Shown here one piece after another: positions 53,188-62,827 of a stretch of DNA of 64,000 nt. The stretch covers positions 186,001-250,000 of the forward strand of contig JACYUE010000002.1 of NCBI GenBank assembly GCA_014841595.1, written 5' to 3'. The DNA is from Oxalobacteraceae sp. CFBP 8761 (GTDB lineage Bacteria > Pseudomonadota > Gammaproteobacteria > Burkholderiales > Burkholderiaceae_D). Both the position numbers and the translations under genes were made by a program. Below the pieces are notes generated by a model. It saw only the letters and a list, made by a program, of their open reading frames with translations, did no database searches and was not told the origin of the DNA. Position 1 is the stretch's first letter. The number at the start of each line of letters is the position of its first letter.

Positions 53188-53612
53188 AACGTGGCCAGAA
53201 CTTAAGACTGTCCAAAGTATTGCCTATAGGAATTAAATCCACAAGCAAACTTACTGTAGAACAGCACTTGAATATTCGTTTGATTCAGCTCAAAACCGAG
53301 CCGATAAACACTGGAAATCGCGTACAGGTTCAGAGTAAGGCGCAACAGGCAAGCTTTCTGTTGAATGGCGCACGTACGACTGGGGAGGCCTGTAGGAGTT
53401 CTACGCAAGACAGCGTAGGGAAGTGCGACGTGACCATAGGAGTATGGGCGCACTGCGGCGCATTCCGACAGCCAGGTAATTGGGGAGGCAGCACAACAGC
53501 CGCCTCGCCCTGCTCTGGAAGTGGTGACACTTCCGGCATTTTCAACACCCTGAATCAATCTTTTTTATTCAGCAATATTGTAGGAGTGCCGCTGCCGGCA
53601 CCCCTGTGCCCG
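53188..53612. other. 425-bp stretch without a recognisable gene
   Basis: This gap between the rpoH promoter and ftsX has lower GC than its surroundings. Short frames on both strands lack family sequence or ribosome-binding sites. Only a GTGCCG/CGGCAC hairpin (53586-53601) near the ftsX stop stands out. It may be a decayed gene or hold an unannotated RNA. Confidence 0.5.
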
Positions 53613-54529
53613 TCAGCGTCCGCGCGCCAGATGACGCCGTACCGACAGCATGGCGCCGATCAGGCCCAGTCCGGCACTGACGGCCAGCAAGCCGGCAATT
53701 TCCAGCCCTCCCAGCGCCATCAGCTGGAATTGCGAGCCATACAGCCGCGCAAATTCGGCGATGGCGCCATTCAGCGGGTGCAAGGCCAGCGCCACCACGC
53801 CCAGGGCGACGCCGCCGGCGCATAGGCCGAGCAGGGCGCCCGTGTAGAAGAACGGGCGGTGAATGAAGTCATTGGTCGCGCCGAGCAGTTGCGAGACAGA
53901 GATTTCTTCTTTCTGCGTCAGCACCTGCAAGCGGATGGTGTTGAATACCACAGCGATGACGACGATGCCGAGCGTACCGGCCAGCAGCAAGAGGGCCAGG
54001 CGCAGGATGCCGAGCAGCGCGGCCAGGCGCTTGACCCAGGCCGAGTCGACCTGCACCGTCTCGACGCCGGGAAGGGCGCGCAGGCGCTCGGTGATGGCGT
54101 CGACCTGCGCGGCGGCGCCGGCACTGGCAAAGCCGCCCAGCTTCATCACGTAACTGTCCGGCAGCGGGTTCTCGCCCAGCGTTTCCAGCACCCCGCCCAG
54201 GCTGCTGCGTGCCTTGAGCGATTCCAGGGCTTCCTCGCGCGGCACGAACATGACTTCGCCCTTGCCCTGCGCGACGATCTGGCGAATCTGCGGCAGCAAG
54301 GCCTGTGCATCGGGCCGGCTGACATCCTCGCGCATGAACAGGCTGATTTCGGGGTCGACCGACAATTGCTCGGACAGCGGCCGTACATTGTCGAGCAGGG
54401 TCAGGCCCGCGAACGGCAGCGTGAGCGCCAGCGCGACGACGAGCACGTTGAACAGGAAGCTGCCGGGCGACTTGCGCACGGTCGACAGCGCGGCCACCAG
54501 GGCGAAACGGTGCTGGCGCAACCACGGGC

Positions 54530-54533
<4 letters not shown>
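53613..54533 (-). CDS. ftsX: Cell division protein FtsX
   Basis: 306 residues with four membrane helices (about 22-42, 180-202, 230-250, 275-297) and a large periplasmic loop after the first, the FtsX topology. SVRKSPGS-like VRKSPGSFLFNVLVVALALTL and LGATNDFIHRPFFYTG are characteristic. With FtsE it forms an ABC-like complex that activates septal peptidoglycan amidases through EnvC-type partners. The ATG at 54533 overlaps the ftsE stop by four bases. Confidence 0.95.
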
Positions 54534-55201
<668 letters not shown>

Positions 55202-55224
55202 GGTGTCCTTGTTCGATCAGCCGC

Positions 55225-56355
55225 TCAGCCGAGCAGCGCGTCGACGAATTCTTCGGCATTGAATGGCTGCAGGTCTTCCAGCTTTTCGCCCACGCCGATG
55301 AAGTACACGGGAATCGGGCGGTTCTGGGCGATCGCGGCCAGCACGCCACCCTTGGCGGTGCCGTCGAGCTTGGTAACGACCAGGCCCGTCAGGCCCAGCG
55401 CATCGTCGAACGCCTTGACCTGCGCCAGCGCGTTCTGGCCCGTGTTGCCGTCGATGACGAGCAGGATTTCATGGGGTGCACCCGCCATGCCCTTGCCGAT
55501 CACGCGCTTGATCTTCTTCAGCTCTTCCATCAGGTGCAGCTGGGTTGGCAGGCGGCCGGCCGTGTCGATCATGACGACGTCGGTACCACGCGCCTTGCCC
55601 GACTGGACCGCATCGAACGCGACGGCGGCCGGATCGCCCGACTGCTGCGAAATCACGGTGACGTTATTGCGCTGGCCCCACACCATCAATTGCTCGCGCG
55701 CGGCGGCGCGGAACGTGTCGCCCGCAGCCAGCAGCACCGACTGGTCGAAGCTTTGCATGTGCTTGGCCAGCTTGCCGATGGTGGTGGTCTTGCCGGCGCC
55801 ATTGACGCCCGCGATCATCATCACCAACGGGTCGTGGCGGCCCAGTTCGAGCGGCTTTTGCAATGGCAGAAGCATCTCGATCATCAGGCTCTTGAGCGCC
55901 GTCTTGACAGCGGGTGCGTCGAGCAGTTTGTCTTCCTTGACCTTGCGGCGCAGTTCGGTGAGCAGGTGTTCGGTGGCGCCGATGCCGGCGTCGGACATCA
56001 ACAGCGCCGCTTCGAGCTCGTCGTACAGGTCTTCGTCGATGCGCGCACCGACGAATAGCAGCGACAGGTTGCTCGAGGTCTTGGACAGGCCGGCCTTCAG
56101 CCGCGCCATCCACGATTGCTTCTTTTCCAGCTCGGTGGTGGGGCGCTCGGCGGTTTCCGGGAACAGGTTGCCGCCTTCGTGCAGCACGCTGACCTCGGTC
56201 TTGACCTCGGGCTTGGCGTCCTTCTTGATGTCGGGCTTGGCCACGGCTGGCGCAGGTGGCGCCGGCCTGGTGACAGGCGCCGCGGGTGCAGCAGGTACAA
56301 CAGGTTCCGGCGCCGGGGTATCGGGCGCTTTCTTTCTTTTGAAGAAGCTGAACAT
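55225..56355 (-). CDS. ftsY: Signal recognition particle receptor FtsY
   Basis: 376 residues. A short basic start (MFSFFKRKKAPDTP) and a Pro/Ala/Lys-rich linker (about 12-75) replace the long acidic A domain of E. coli FtsY. The NG domain is complete: GVNGAGKTTTIGKLAKHM, DTFRAAAREQL, DTAGRLPTQ, TKLDGTAKGG. It receives SRP-ribosome complexes at the inner membrane. First gene of ftsYEX. Confidence 0.97.
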   Translation of the reverse strand: MFSFFKRKKAPDTPAPEPVVPAAPAAPVTRPAPPAPAVAKPDIKKDAKPEVKTEVSVLHEGGNLFPETAERPTTELEKKQSWMARLKAGLSKTSSNLSLLFVGARIDEDLYDELEAALLMSDAGIGATEHLLTELRRKVKEDKLLDAPAVKTALKSLMIEMLLPLQKPLELGRHDPLVMMIAGVNGAGKTTTIGKLAKHMQSFDQSVLLAAGDTFRAAAREQLMVWGQRNNVTVISQQSGDPAAVAFDAVQSGKARGTDVVMIDTAGRLPTQLHLMEELKKIKRVIGKGMAGAPHEILLVIDGNTGQNALAQVKAFDDALGLTGLVVTKLDGTAKGGVLAAIAQNRPIPVYFIGVGEKLEDLQPFNAEEFVDALLG

Positions 56356-56454
56356 AGTGTCTGGTGGGGGACTTCGTGCGAACGCCGGCGGGGCCGGCGA
56401 TGAAAAAACGTGCGAATATTTTACCAGAGCAGCAATACGTTCCCGCTTTGCGCG

Positions 56455-58152
56455 TTAGCGTGCTCCTTTTGCGGCCTCGGCCTGCGCACGCATCATCTCG
56501 AGCGTGGCGTTCGGCGTGATCAGATTGCCGTCGTAGCGCAGCTCGATCACGGCGGGCAGCTGTTCCTGTGCCGTGTAGGCCAGCGCGCGCGCCAGCGCCG
56601 GTGCAAAGTCGGCGGTCTGGTCGACCACTTCACCATGGCCGCCATAGGCGCGCGCCAGCGCCGCGAAATCCGGATTGTGCAGGTTGGTGCCCGACACCCG
56701 GCCCGGATAGGTGCGCTCCTGGTGCATGCGGATCGTGCCGAACATATTGTTGTTGAAGACCAGGATCACGACGCCGGCGCCGTACTGCACGGCGGTGGCC
56801 AGTTCCTGGCCCGTCATCATGAATTCACCGTCGCCGGCAAAGGTCACCACGGCGCGCTCGGGATGCACGATCTTGGCCGCGACGCCGCTTGGCACCGCAT
56901 ACCCCATCGCGCCATTGGTCGGGGCCAGCTGCGTGCGCATGCCGCCATACCGGTAGAAGCGGTGCGCCCACGAGGCGTAGTTGCCGGCCCCGTTGGTGAT
57001 GATCGCGTCTGGTGGCAGCGCATCCTGCAGATCCTGCACCACTTGCCACAGGTCGAGCGGGACGCCTTCGCGCAGCAGGGCAGGCTGCGCCTGCCACGCA
57101 GCCAGATCGCCCCTGGCCTGCGTCACATTGGCCTGCCAGCTTGCGTCAACCGGGTCCATCGCGGCGAGCATGGCGCACGCCTGCGGCATGCCGGCCGCGA
57201 TCATCAGTTCGCCCTGGTACACGCTACCCAGTTCTTCGGGATCGGGGTGGATGTGCACCAGGCGCTGGGCCGGCACGGGTGCAGAAAGCAAGGTGTAGCC
57301 GCCGGTCGTCATTTCACCCAGGCGCGGGCCGATTGCGATGACCAGGTCAGCCTCTTTCACGCGTGCGGCCAGCTTCGGATTGATGCCGATGCCCACGTCG
57401 CCAATGTAGTTCGGGTGCGCGTTGTCGAGCAGGTCCTGGAAGCGGAACGTGCAGCCCACCGGCAGGTGATTGCGCTCGGCGAACTGCGCCAGGTCGGCGC
57501 AGGCCTGCGCGGTCCAGGTGCCGCCGCCCAGCAGCACGACCGGACGCTTGGCCTCGGCCAGCATCGTGCGCAGTTGCGCGATCTGCTCGGCGGATGGCGC
57601 CCCGTGCGCTGGCGCATAGGCGCGCGTGTCGGCGACCTCCGCCAGCGACACCAGCATGTCTTCGGGCAGCGCCAGCACCACCGGGCCCGGGCGGCCGCTG
57701 GTGGCGACCTGGAACGCGCGCGCCAGGTATTCGGGGATGCGGTCGGCGCGGTCGATCTGGGCCACCCACTTGGCCATCTGGCCGTACATGCGGCGGTAGT
57801 CGATTTCCTGGAACGCCTCGCGGTCGACGAAGTCGTTGCCCACCTGGCCGATGAACAGGATCATCGGCGTGGAATCCTGGTACGCCGTGTGCACGCCGAT
57901 CGACGCATTGGTGGCGCCCGGCCCACGCGTGACAAAGCAGATGCCCGGCTTGCCGGTGAGTTTGCCATAGGCCTCGGCCATGAACGCCGCGCCCCCCTCC
58001 TGACGGTTGATCACGAACCGGATGTTCGAATCGTGCAGCGCGTCGAGCACGTCTAGGTAGCTTTCACCCGGGACACCGAAGGCGGTATCGACGCCGTGAA
58101 TGGAGAGGGCATCGACCAGAATCTGGCCGCCGGTGCGGGAAGGGTGCGTCAT
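56455..58152 (-). CDS. Thiamine diphosphate-dependent enzyme, acetolactate synthase-like
   Basis: 565 residues with the three domains of the pyruvate oxidase/acetohydroxyacid synthase family. The catalytic Glu is in NRQEGGAAFMAEAYGK, the FAD-like central domain covers about 190-330, and the ThDP motif GDGEFMMTGQELATAVQYGAG...NNN lies near 430-470. No small regulatory subunit gene is adjacent, and the sequence is not IlvB, so a catabolic role (for example a glyoxylate carboligase-like or sulfoacetaldehyde-like lyase) is possible. It is monocistronic, with about 100 bp to ftsY. Confidence 0.85.
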   Translation of the reverse strand: MTHPSRTGGQILVDALSIHGVDTAFGVPGESYLDVLDALHDSNIRFVINRQEGGAAFMAEAYGKLTGKPGICFVTRGPGATNASIGVHTAYQDSTPMILFIGQVGNDFVDREAFQEIDYRRMYGQMAKWVAQIDRADRIPEYLARAFQVATSGRPGPVVLALPEDMLVSLAEVADTRAYAPAHGAPSAEQIAQLRTMLAEAKRPVVLLGGGTWTAQACADLAQFAERNHLPVGCTFRFQDLLDNAHPNYIGDVGIGINPKLAARVKEADLVIAIGPRLGEMTTGGYTLLSAPVPAQRLVHIHPDPEELGSVYQGELMIAAGMPQACAMLAAMDPVDASWQANVTQARGDLAAWQAQPALLREGVPLDLWQVVQDLQDALPPDAIITNGAGNYASWAHRFYRYGGMRTQLAPTNGAMGYAVPSGVAAKIVHPERAVVTFAGDGEFMMTGQELATAVQYGAGVVILVFNNNMFGTIRMHQERTYPGRVSGTNLHNPDFAALARAYGGHGEVVDQTADFAPALARALAYTAQEQLPAVIELRYDGNLITPNATLEMMRAQAEAAKGAR

Positions 58153-58322
58153 GGGAGGGTCGTCCTTATGGGGTTCGCTTGCAAGGCATTCTATGTGAGC
58201 GTTTAGAACACGGCTTTTGAAATAACGACACTAAATTTCAGATTCGTCGCGACATGCGGAGTTGTTGATAAACAACGGCTTTATGCGTGAAGAATGGCAT
58301 AGAGGAAATATTTCTTTTCAGA

Positions 58323-58352
58323 TTGACGTGTACATACTGTGAAACCTACATT
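58323..58352 (+). promoter_or_regulatory. Predicted promoter of the lipoprotein pair
   Basis: TTGACG (58323-58328) and TACATT (58347-58352) are separated by 18 bp in AT-rich sequence, 52 bp before the first lipoprotein ATG. Confidence 0.6.
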
Positions 58353-58403
58353 TGCGGTGCGACGATTGTTGCTAAAAAATATAACGCCAATAGGGAACAC
58401 GGA

Positions 58404-58829
58404 ATGAAAAAGACCATGACATCCATAGTAGCCGCGTCGATTGCTCTGGCTGGCTGTGCGACTGCATCGAAAGATGTGCCAATCGCCTACACGTCACCGA
58501 TGCAATATCAGTCTTACGACTGCGATCAGCTGGGCAGTGAAATCCAGCGTATCCAGTCGCGTGTGGGGCAGTTGGGAAGTCGTCTGGATGAAGCAGCATC
58601 GAACGACAAGGCCATCGCCGGTGTCGGCATCATTCTGTTCTGGCCTGCGCTGTTTGCACTGGGCGGTACAAAGCAACAGGAAGCGGACTATGCCCGTCTT
58701 CGGGGCGAGTATGAAGCAACCCATCAGGCGGCCATCCTGAAGAAATGCCCGGGAGCGGTTGGCACATCCGCCAGTCTGATCGGGCCAGCGCGCGTTGCCC
58801 CGGCCAACGCCACTGCCGCAGCGTTCTGA
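58404..58829 (+). CDS. Putative lipoprotein, unknown function
   Basis: 141 residues from the ATG at 58404. Lipobox IALAGC, then a helical region (CDQLGSEIQRIQSRVGQLGSRLDEAASN), a hydrophobic segment (IAGVGIILFWPALFALGG) and KQQEADYARLRGEYEATHQAAILKKC. The C-terminal domain carries a Cys that could pair with the one in SYDCDQ. The family is widespread in Proteobacteria but uncharacterised; it is often misnamed as a transporter. Paired with the next gene, 10 bp away, and of lower GC than its neighbours. Confidence 0.8.
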   Translation: MKKTMTSIVAASIALAGCATASKDVPIAYTSPMQYQSYDCDQLGSEIQRIQSRVGQLGSRLDEAASNDKAIAGVGIILFWPALFALGGTKQQEADYARLRGEYEATHQAAILKKCPGAVGTSASLIGPARVAPANATAAAF

Positions 58830-58839
58830 GAGGATATCG

Positions 58840-59397
58840 ATGTCGAAAATGACTCTGACTGCGGCAGCGCTTGCTCTGACGCTTATCCTGTCTGGCTGCG
58901 CTGCGCCAGCGCGTATTGATCAGATGATTGCCCATTCCTCGCCACAACAACGGATCGCACCGACGCCACTGCGCACCAATATTGCTGTCCGCGATGTCAC
59001 AGGGGGAAAAGAAACGAACCCCATGTGGGTGTCCAATGTTGGTAACAGCGAATTCGAACAGGCTCTGGAAGGGTCGCTGAGAGAAGTTGGCCTGCTGGCT
59101 AACGGCAAGCAAATGGGCAAGTACATGCTGGTGGCGCACCTGGAGCGTGTCGACCAGCCGATGATCGGCTTGGATATGACCGTGACTGTTGGCGTGATGT
59201 ATTCCCTGGTCGAGCGTGCGACCGGCAAGGAGCGCCTGAATCGTCACATCTCGGTGCCGTACACAGCATCATTCGGCGAGGCATTTTCTGGTGTCGAGCG
59301 TCTTCGGGTCGCCAATGAAGGTGCGGTACGCGCGAATATTGCCAAGTTGATTGAAGAATTATTTGGCCTTGGCGCCGAATCGATTGCGCTCAATTAG
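58840..59397 (+). CDS. Putative lipoprotein, partner of the preceding gene
   Basis: 185 residues from the ATG at 58840. Lipobox ILSGC, then a domain with the pattern VRDVTGGKETNPMWVSNVGNSEFEQALEGSLREVGL and YMLVAHLERVDQPMIGLDMTVTVGVMYSLV. I know it only as a conserved uncharacterised outer-membrane-type lipoprotein. The gene follows the previous lipoprotein by 10 bp and almost certainly shares its promoter. It ends about 85 bp before rnpB. Confidence 0.8.
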   Translation: MSKMTLTAAALALTLILSGCAAPARIDQMIAHSSPQQRIAPTPLRTNIAVRDVTGGKETNPMWVSNVGNSEFEQALEGSLREVGLLANGKQMGKYMLVAHLERVDQPMIGLDMTVTVGVMYSLVERATGKERLNRHISVPYTASFGEAFSGVERLRVANEGAVRANIAKLIEELFGLGAESIALN

Positions 59398-59470
59398 CAG
59401 TTCTCCATCAGGGATTCGCGCAGCAGGTCTGCCATGCGACGACGATTCCCTGATCACTTCTTCAAACGGG

Positions 59471-59476
59471 TACAAT
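59471..59476 (+). promoter_or_regulatory. -10 element of rnpB
   Basis: TACAAT lies eight bases before the first base of the RNase P RNA helix P1. No good -35 sequence was found at the expected distance. Confidence 0.6.
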
Positions 59477-59483
59477 ACGCCCC

Positions 59484-59831
59484 GTGAAGCAGGCCAGGCA
59501 GTCGCTGGTCCACGCCGCAAGGTCGTGGACGGGAGGAAGGTCCGGACTCCATAGAGCAGGGTGACGGTTAACGGCCGTCCGCCGAAATCCGCTGGCGCAA
59601 GCCAGTGGTACAAGGCGAGGAATAGGGCCACAGAGACGAGCGTATTTAGTTACGGTGAAACGCGGTAACCTCCACTCGGAGCAATTCCAAATAGGCACGC
59701 GTTGATGTTGCTCGCGGAGCGTGCGGGTAGGAAGCTTGAGCGCTGGAGTAATTCAGCGCCTAGAGGAATGATTGTCCAAGTGTCGCCGCAAGGTGGCATT
59801 ACACAGAATCCGGCCTATCGGCCTGCTTTAC
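59484..59831 (+). ncRNA. rnpB: RNase P RNA, class A
   Basis: The catalytic RNA of RNase P, which removes the 5' leader of pre-tRNA. Helix P1 is formed by AAGCAGGCC (59487-59495) and GGCCTGCTT (59820-59828). Conserved core segments are present: GAGGAAGGTCCGGACTCC near 59533, AGGGTGACGGTTAACGG near 59558 and ACAGAATCCGGC near 59805 (CRI, CRII and CRV). The length of about 348 nt is normal for class A. A terminator follows at 59844. Confidence 0.95.
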
Positions 59832-59843
59832 ACATAATTCATG

Positions 59844-59868
59844 ACGCGCACCGCTCGGTGCGCGTTTT
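59844..59868 (+). terminator. Terminator of rnpB
   Basis: ACGCGCACC (59844-59852) pairs with GGTGCGCGT (59857-59865), followed by TTT. It lies just before the glpK start, and one in-frame ATG of glpK falls inside it. Confidence 0.85.
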
Positions 59869-59891
59869 CCCCGGTCGTTCCGGAGACCGCA

Positions 59892-61385
59892 TTGACCCAC
59901 TACATCCTCGCCCTCGACCAGGGCACCACCAGTTCGCGGGCGATCGTGTTCGACGACGCCGGTACGGCCGTGGCCAGCTGCCAGCGCGAATTTCCCCAGC
60001 ATTTCCCGCAGCCCGGCTGGGTCGAGCACGATCCGGCGGACATCTGGGCCAGCCAGCTTGCCTGTGCGCGCGCTGCGCTGACCGACAGCGGCGTCGACCC
60101 TGCGCGCATCGCCGCGATCGGCATCGCGAACCAGCGTGAGACGACGCTCCTGTGGGACCGCGCTACGGGCGAACCCGTGGCCAACGCCATCGTCTGGCAA
60201 GACCGGCGCACGGCCGGCGCCTGCGACCGGCTGCGCGAGGCGGGCAGGGCGGCCGTGATCGCCGAACTGACGGGCCTGGAACTGGACGCGTATTTTTCCG
60301 CCACCAAACTGCAATGGTTGCTCGACCATGTCCCGGGAGCCCGCAAGCGGGCCGAGCGGGGCGAGCTGGCGTTTGGCACCGTCGACAGCTATCTGGTGTA
60401 CCGCCTGTGCGGGCGTCACGTGACCGATACCAGCAATGCCGCGCGCACGATGCTGTTCAACATCCACACGCTGGCCTGGGATGACGCTTTGCTGGCGCTG
60501 TTCGACATCCCGCGCGCGGTGCTGCCCGAGATCGTGCCCAGCAGCGGCCTGGTGGGGTATGCCGCCGCTGAATGGTTCGGGCACGCCATCCCGATTGCCG
60601 GCATCGCCGGCGACCAGCAGGCAGCCACCTTCGGCCAGGCGTGCCATCGCAAGGGGATGGCCAAGAATACCTATGGCACCGGCTGCTTCATGCTGATGCA
60701 TGCCGGCGCCGCGCCTCCGGTATCGCATCACCGGCTGCTCTCGACCGTTGGCTGGACGATTGGCGGGCGCACCGACTACCTGCTCGAAGGCAGCGTCTTC
60801 ATGGGTGGGGCGACGGTGCAGTGGTTGCGCGATGGCCTGGGCATCATCCGCCAGTCGCGCGACGTCGAGGCGCTGTCGACGAGCGTGCCCGACAGCGGCG
60901 GCGTGATGCTGGTGCCGGCGTTCACCGGCCTGGGCGCGCCGCACTGGGATCCGTATGCCCGCGCCACCATCCTCGGCATGACGCGCGGCACGACCGCTGC
61001 CCACATCGCGCGCGCCGCGCTCGAGGCGATTGCCTACCAGAGCGCCGAACTGCTTACCGCGATGCAGAAGGACGCCGCCTGCGCCGTTACCGAACTGCGC
61101 GCCGATGGCGGGGCGGCGCGCAACGACCTGCTGATGCAATTCCAGGCCGACCTCCTCGGCATCCCCGTGGTGCGCCCGCGTGTGACCGAAACGACGGCGC
61201 TGGGCGCCGCCTGGCTTGCCGGCCTGGCGTGCGGCGTCTGGGAGTCGCACGCCGCACTCGAACACCAGTGGCAGGTCGATACCTGTTTCGAGCCCCGCAT
61301 GGAGGACGAGCGCCGTGCGGCACTGATGGCGCGCTGGGCACGGGCCGTTGCACATGCACGGTCCTGGACCGAACCGATGGATTAA
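59892..61385 (+). CDS. glpK: Glycerol kinase
   Basis: 497 residues from a TTG at 59892, chosen because CGGAGACC lies 6-9 nt upstream and the protein then begins [20 protein letters not shown] as in the family. An in-frame ATG at 59841 is inside the rnpB terminator and would add an unrelated 17 residues. Glycerol-binding and ATPase motifs are present ([32 protein letters not shown]). It phosphorylates glycerol to glycerol 3-phosphate; glpF and glpD are not in the window. Confidence 0.95.
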   Translation: MTHYILALDQGTTSSRAIVFDDAGTAVASCQREFPQHFPQPGWVEHDPADIWASQLACARAALTDSGVDPARIAAIGIANQRETTLLWDRATGEPVANAIVWQDRRTAGACDRLREAGRAAVIAELTGLELDAYFSATKLQWLLDHVPGARKRAERGELAFGTVDSYLVYRLCGRHVTDTSNAARTMLFNIHTLAWDDALLALFDIPRAVLPEIVPSSGLVGYAAAEWFGHAIPIAGIAGDQQAATFGQACHRKGMAKNTYGTGCFMLMHAGAAPPVSHHRLLSTVGWTIGGRTDYLLEGSVFMGGATVQWLRDGLGIIRQSRDVEALSTSVPDSGGVMLVPAFTGLGAPHWDPYARATILGMTRGTTAAHIARAALEAIAYQSAELLTAMQKDAACAVTELRADGGAARNDLLMQFQADLLGIPVVRPRVTETTALGAAWLAGLACGVWESHAALEHQWQVDTCFEPRMEDERRAALMARWARAVAHARSWTEPMD

Positions 61386-61469
61386 GTCATCCGCTGGATG
61401 ACAACGATGCAACGAGTGTTGCAAAAAACCAGCAAAGTGCGCAGATTCGGCAGAATTGAAAAAAGCACT

Positions 61470-61498
61470 TTGATTCCACCCGGAAACACATGTATCAT
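61470..61498 (+). promoter_or_regulatory. Predicted promoter of the chaperone-usher operon
   Basis: TTGATT (61470-61475) and TATCAT (61493-61498) are separated by exactly 17 bp. The leader to the fimbrial subunit ATG would be about 55 nt. Confidence 0.7.
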
Positions 61499-61562
61499 AT
61501 TTTCTGAGTTGAGCAAGACGATGCGCGTCGCGGTGACAGCGCCCTTGAATCTGGAGAATATG

Positions 61563-62075
61563 ATGATGAGCACTTCGAAACGTATCCGTGTCATGGCTGC
61601 TGTCCTGGCTGCTGTCATGCCTTTCACAACGGGCGCCGCGGTGTATTCCAAGAGCAAGACCAGCACCTTTGACGTCACGATGCGCGTCGTGGCCGACTGC
61701 ACCATCGCTGCCAACGGCATCGACTTCGGCCAGACCGGCGTGATCACCTCGGCGATCACGGGTTCGTCGAACATCAATGTCACCTGCACCAATACCACTC
61801 CCTACAATGTGGGCCTGGACGCCGGCACCGGCGCCGGTTCGAACGGCACCACGCGCTTTTTGAGCGGTACCGGCGCGAACGCCGATACCGTCGCCGTCAA
61901 CCTGTACCGCACTGCGGGCTCGAGCCTGTGGGGCAATACCCAGGGCACCGACACGCTGGCCGGCACCGGTACCGGCACTGCGCAGACGCTGACCGTGTAC
62001 GGTGAAATCCCGGTCCAGAAGGCACCGACGCCGGACAACTACAAATCGACGATCACCGCGACCATCTACTTCTGA
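61563..62075 (+). CDS. Spore coat protein U domain pilin (chaperone-usher subunit)
   Basis: 170 residues, secreted. Signal peptide to about residue 27 (FTTGA-AV), then an SCPU/archaic-pilus subunit domain with the Cys pair (DCTIAANGIDFGQ and CTNTTPYNVGLDAG) and a C-terminal donor-strand region ending TITATIYF. Three in-frame ATGs occur at 61560, 61563 and 61566; GGAG at 61553-61556 favours the second or third. It is the first gene of a CU operon with the chaperone 12 bp downstream. Confidence 0.88.
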   Translation: MMSTSKRIRVMAAVLAAVMPFTTGAAVYSKSKTSTFDVTMRVVADCTIAANGIDFGQTGVITSAITGSSNINVTCTNTTPYNVGLDAGTGAGSNGTTRFLSGTGANADTVAVNLYRTAGSSLWGNTQGTDTLAGTGTGTAQTLTVYGEIPVQKAPTPDNYKSTITATIYF

Positions 62076-62087
62076 TAGGAGTCGTGC

Positions 62088-62813
62088 ATGCGGGGTTTCT
62101 TCTCCATTGCGCTGGCGGCGGCACTGTGTTCCGGTACGGCGGCACATGGCGCCAACCTGCAGATTTCACCGGTGTCGATCAGCTTCCAGCCGGGCCAGAA
62201 TGCGGCCGGCATCCAGTTGCAGAACAATGGCGACACGCCGCTGTATGGCCAGGTCCGGGTGTATGCCTGGGACCAGCGTGACGGCATCGACGCCTTGACC
62301 CCGACCACGCAGCTCGTGGCCAGCCCGCCGATCATCGAGATTGCAGGCAAGAGTTCCCAGACAATCCGCCTCGTGCGCCGCGCCGGCACCCCGGCAACTC
62401 CTGGCAGTGCAGAACAGACCTACCGCATCCTGATCGATGAACTGCCGCGTGGCGACCCCCAGCAGGGCAATGTCGCGATCCGCCTGCAGTACTCGGTCCC
62501 GGCCTTCGTGCTGCCGAGCGACACGCAAGCTGCCCCGCAGCTCGAATGGAGCACCTTCCAGCGCGCCGGCGCCTGGCACCTGCGCGCCCGCAATACCGGC
62601 GCGCTGCATGCGCAGATCGGCGCCACCAGCGTGACGGTCGGCAGCCGCGACGTCGTGCTCAGCAAAGGCTTGCTGGGCTACGCGCTGCCGGGCCGCACGC
62701 GCGAATGGGCCTTGCCTGCCGACGTCGCCGCTGCACTGCCGGCGCCGCTCGCCATCGACACCAACGTCAACGCCAAGCCGCAGTCCGCCAAGGCGGCCGT
62801 CGCGCGCGACTGA
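62088..62813 (+). CDS. Periplasmic fimbrial chaperone (PapD-like)
   Basis: 241 residues with a signal peptide (to about 21, AAHGA-NL) and the two-domain immunoglobulin fold of chaperones: LQISPVSISFQPGQNAAGIQLQNNGDTPLYGQVRVYAWDQRDG, the conserved Arg/Lys anchor region QTIRLVRRAGTP and YRILIDELPRG. It holds pilin subunits in the periplasm and hands them to the usher. 12 bp after the pilin gene and 14 bp before the usher. Confidence 0.92.
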   Translation: MRGFFSIALAAALCSGTAAHGANLQISPVSISFQPGQNAAGIQLQNNGDTPLYGQVRVYAWDQRDGIDALTPTTQLVASPPIIEIAGKSSQTIRLVRRAGTPATPGSAEQTYRILIDELPRGDPQQGNVAIRLQYSVPAFVLPSDTQAAPQLEWSTFQRAGAWHLRARNTGALHAQIGATSVTVGSRDVVLSKGLLGYALPGRTREWALPADVAAALPAPLAIDTNVNAKPQSAKAAVARD

Positions 62814-62827
62814 CGACCGGGGCCGCC

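Noticed and set aside
53202..53558. A 118-codon minus-strand frame in the low-GC gap
   Set aside because: No recognisable domain, no Shine-Dalgarno sequence and no neighbour relation. I left it as part of the gene-free stretch.
53133..53825. A 230-codon plus-strand frame between rpoH and ftsX
   Set aside because: It runs into the ftsX gene on the other strand, has no family sequence or ribosome-binding site, and its composition changes midway.
59799..62147. A 782-codon open frame antisense to rnpB, glpK and the pilin gene
   Set aside because: It crosses a structural RNA and two firmly identified sense genes and has the low-complexity composition of a shadow frame.
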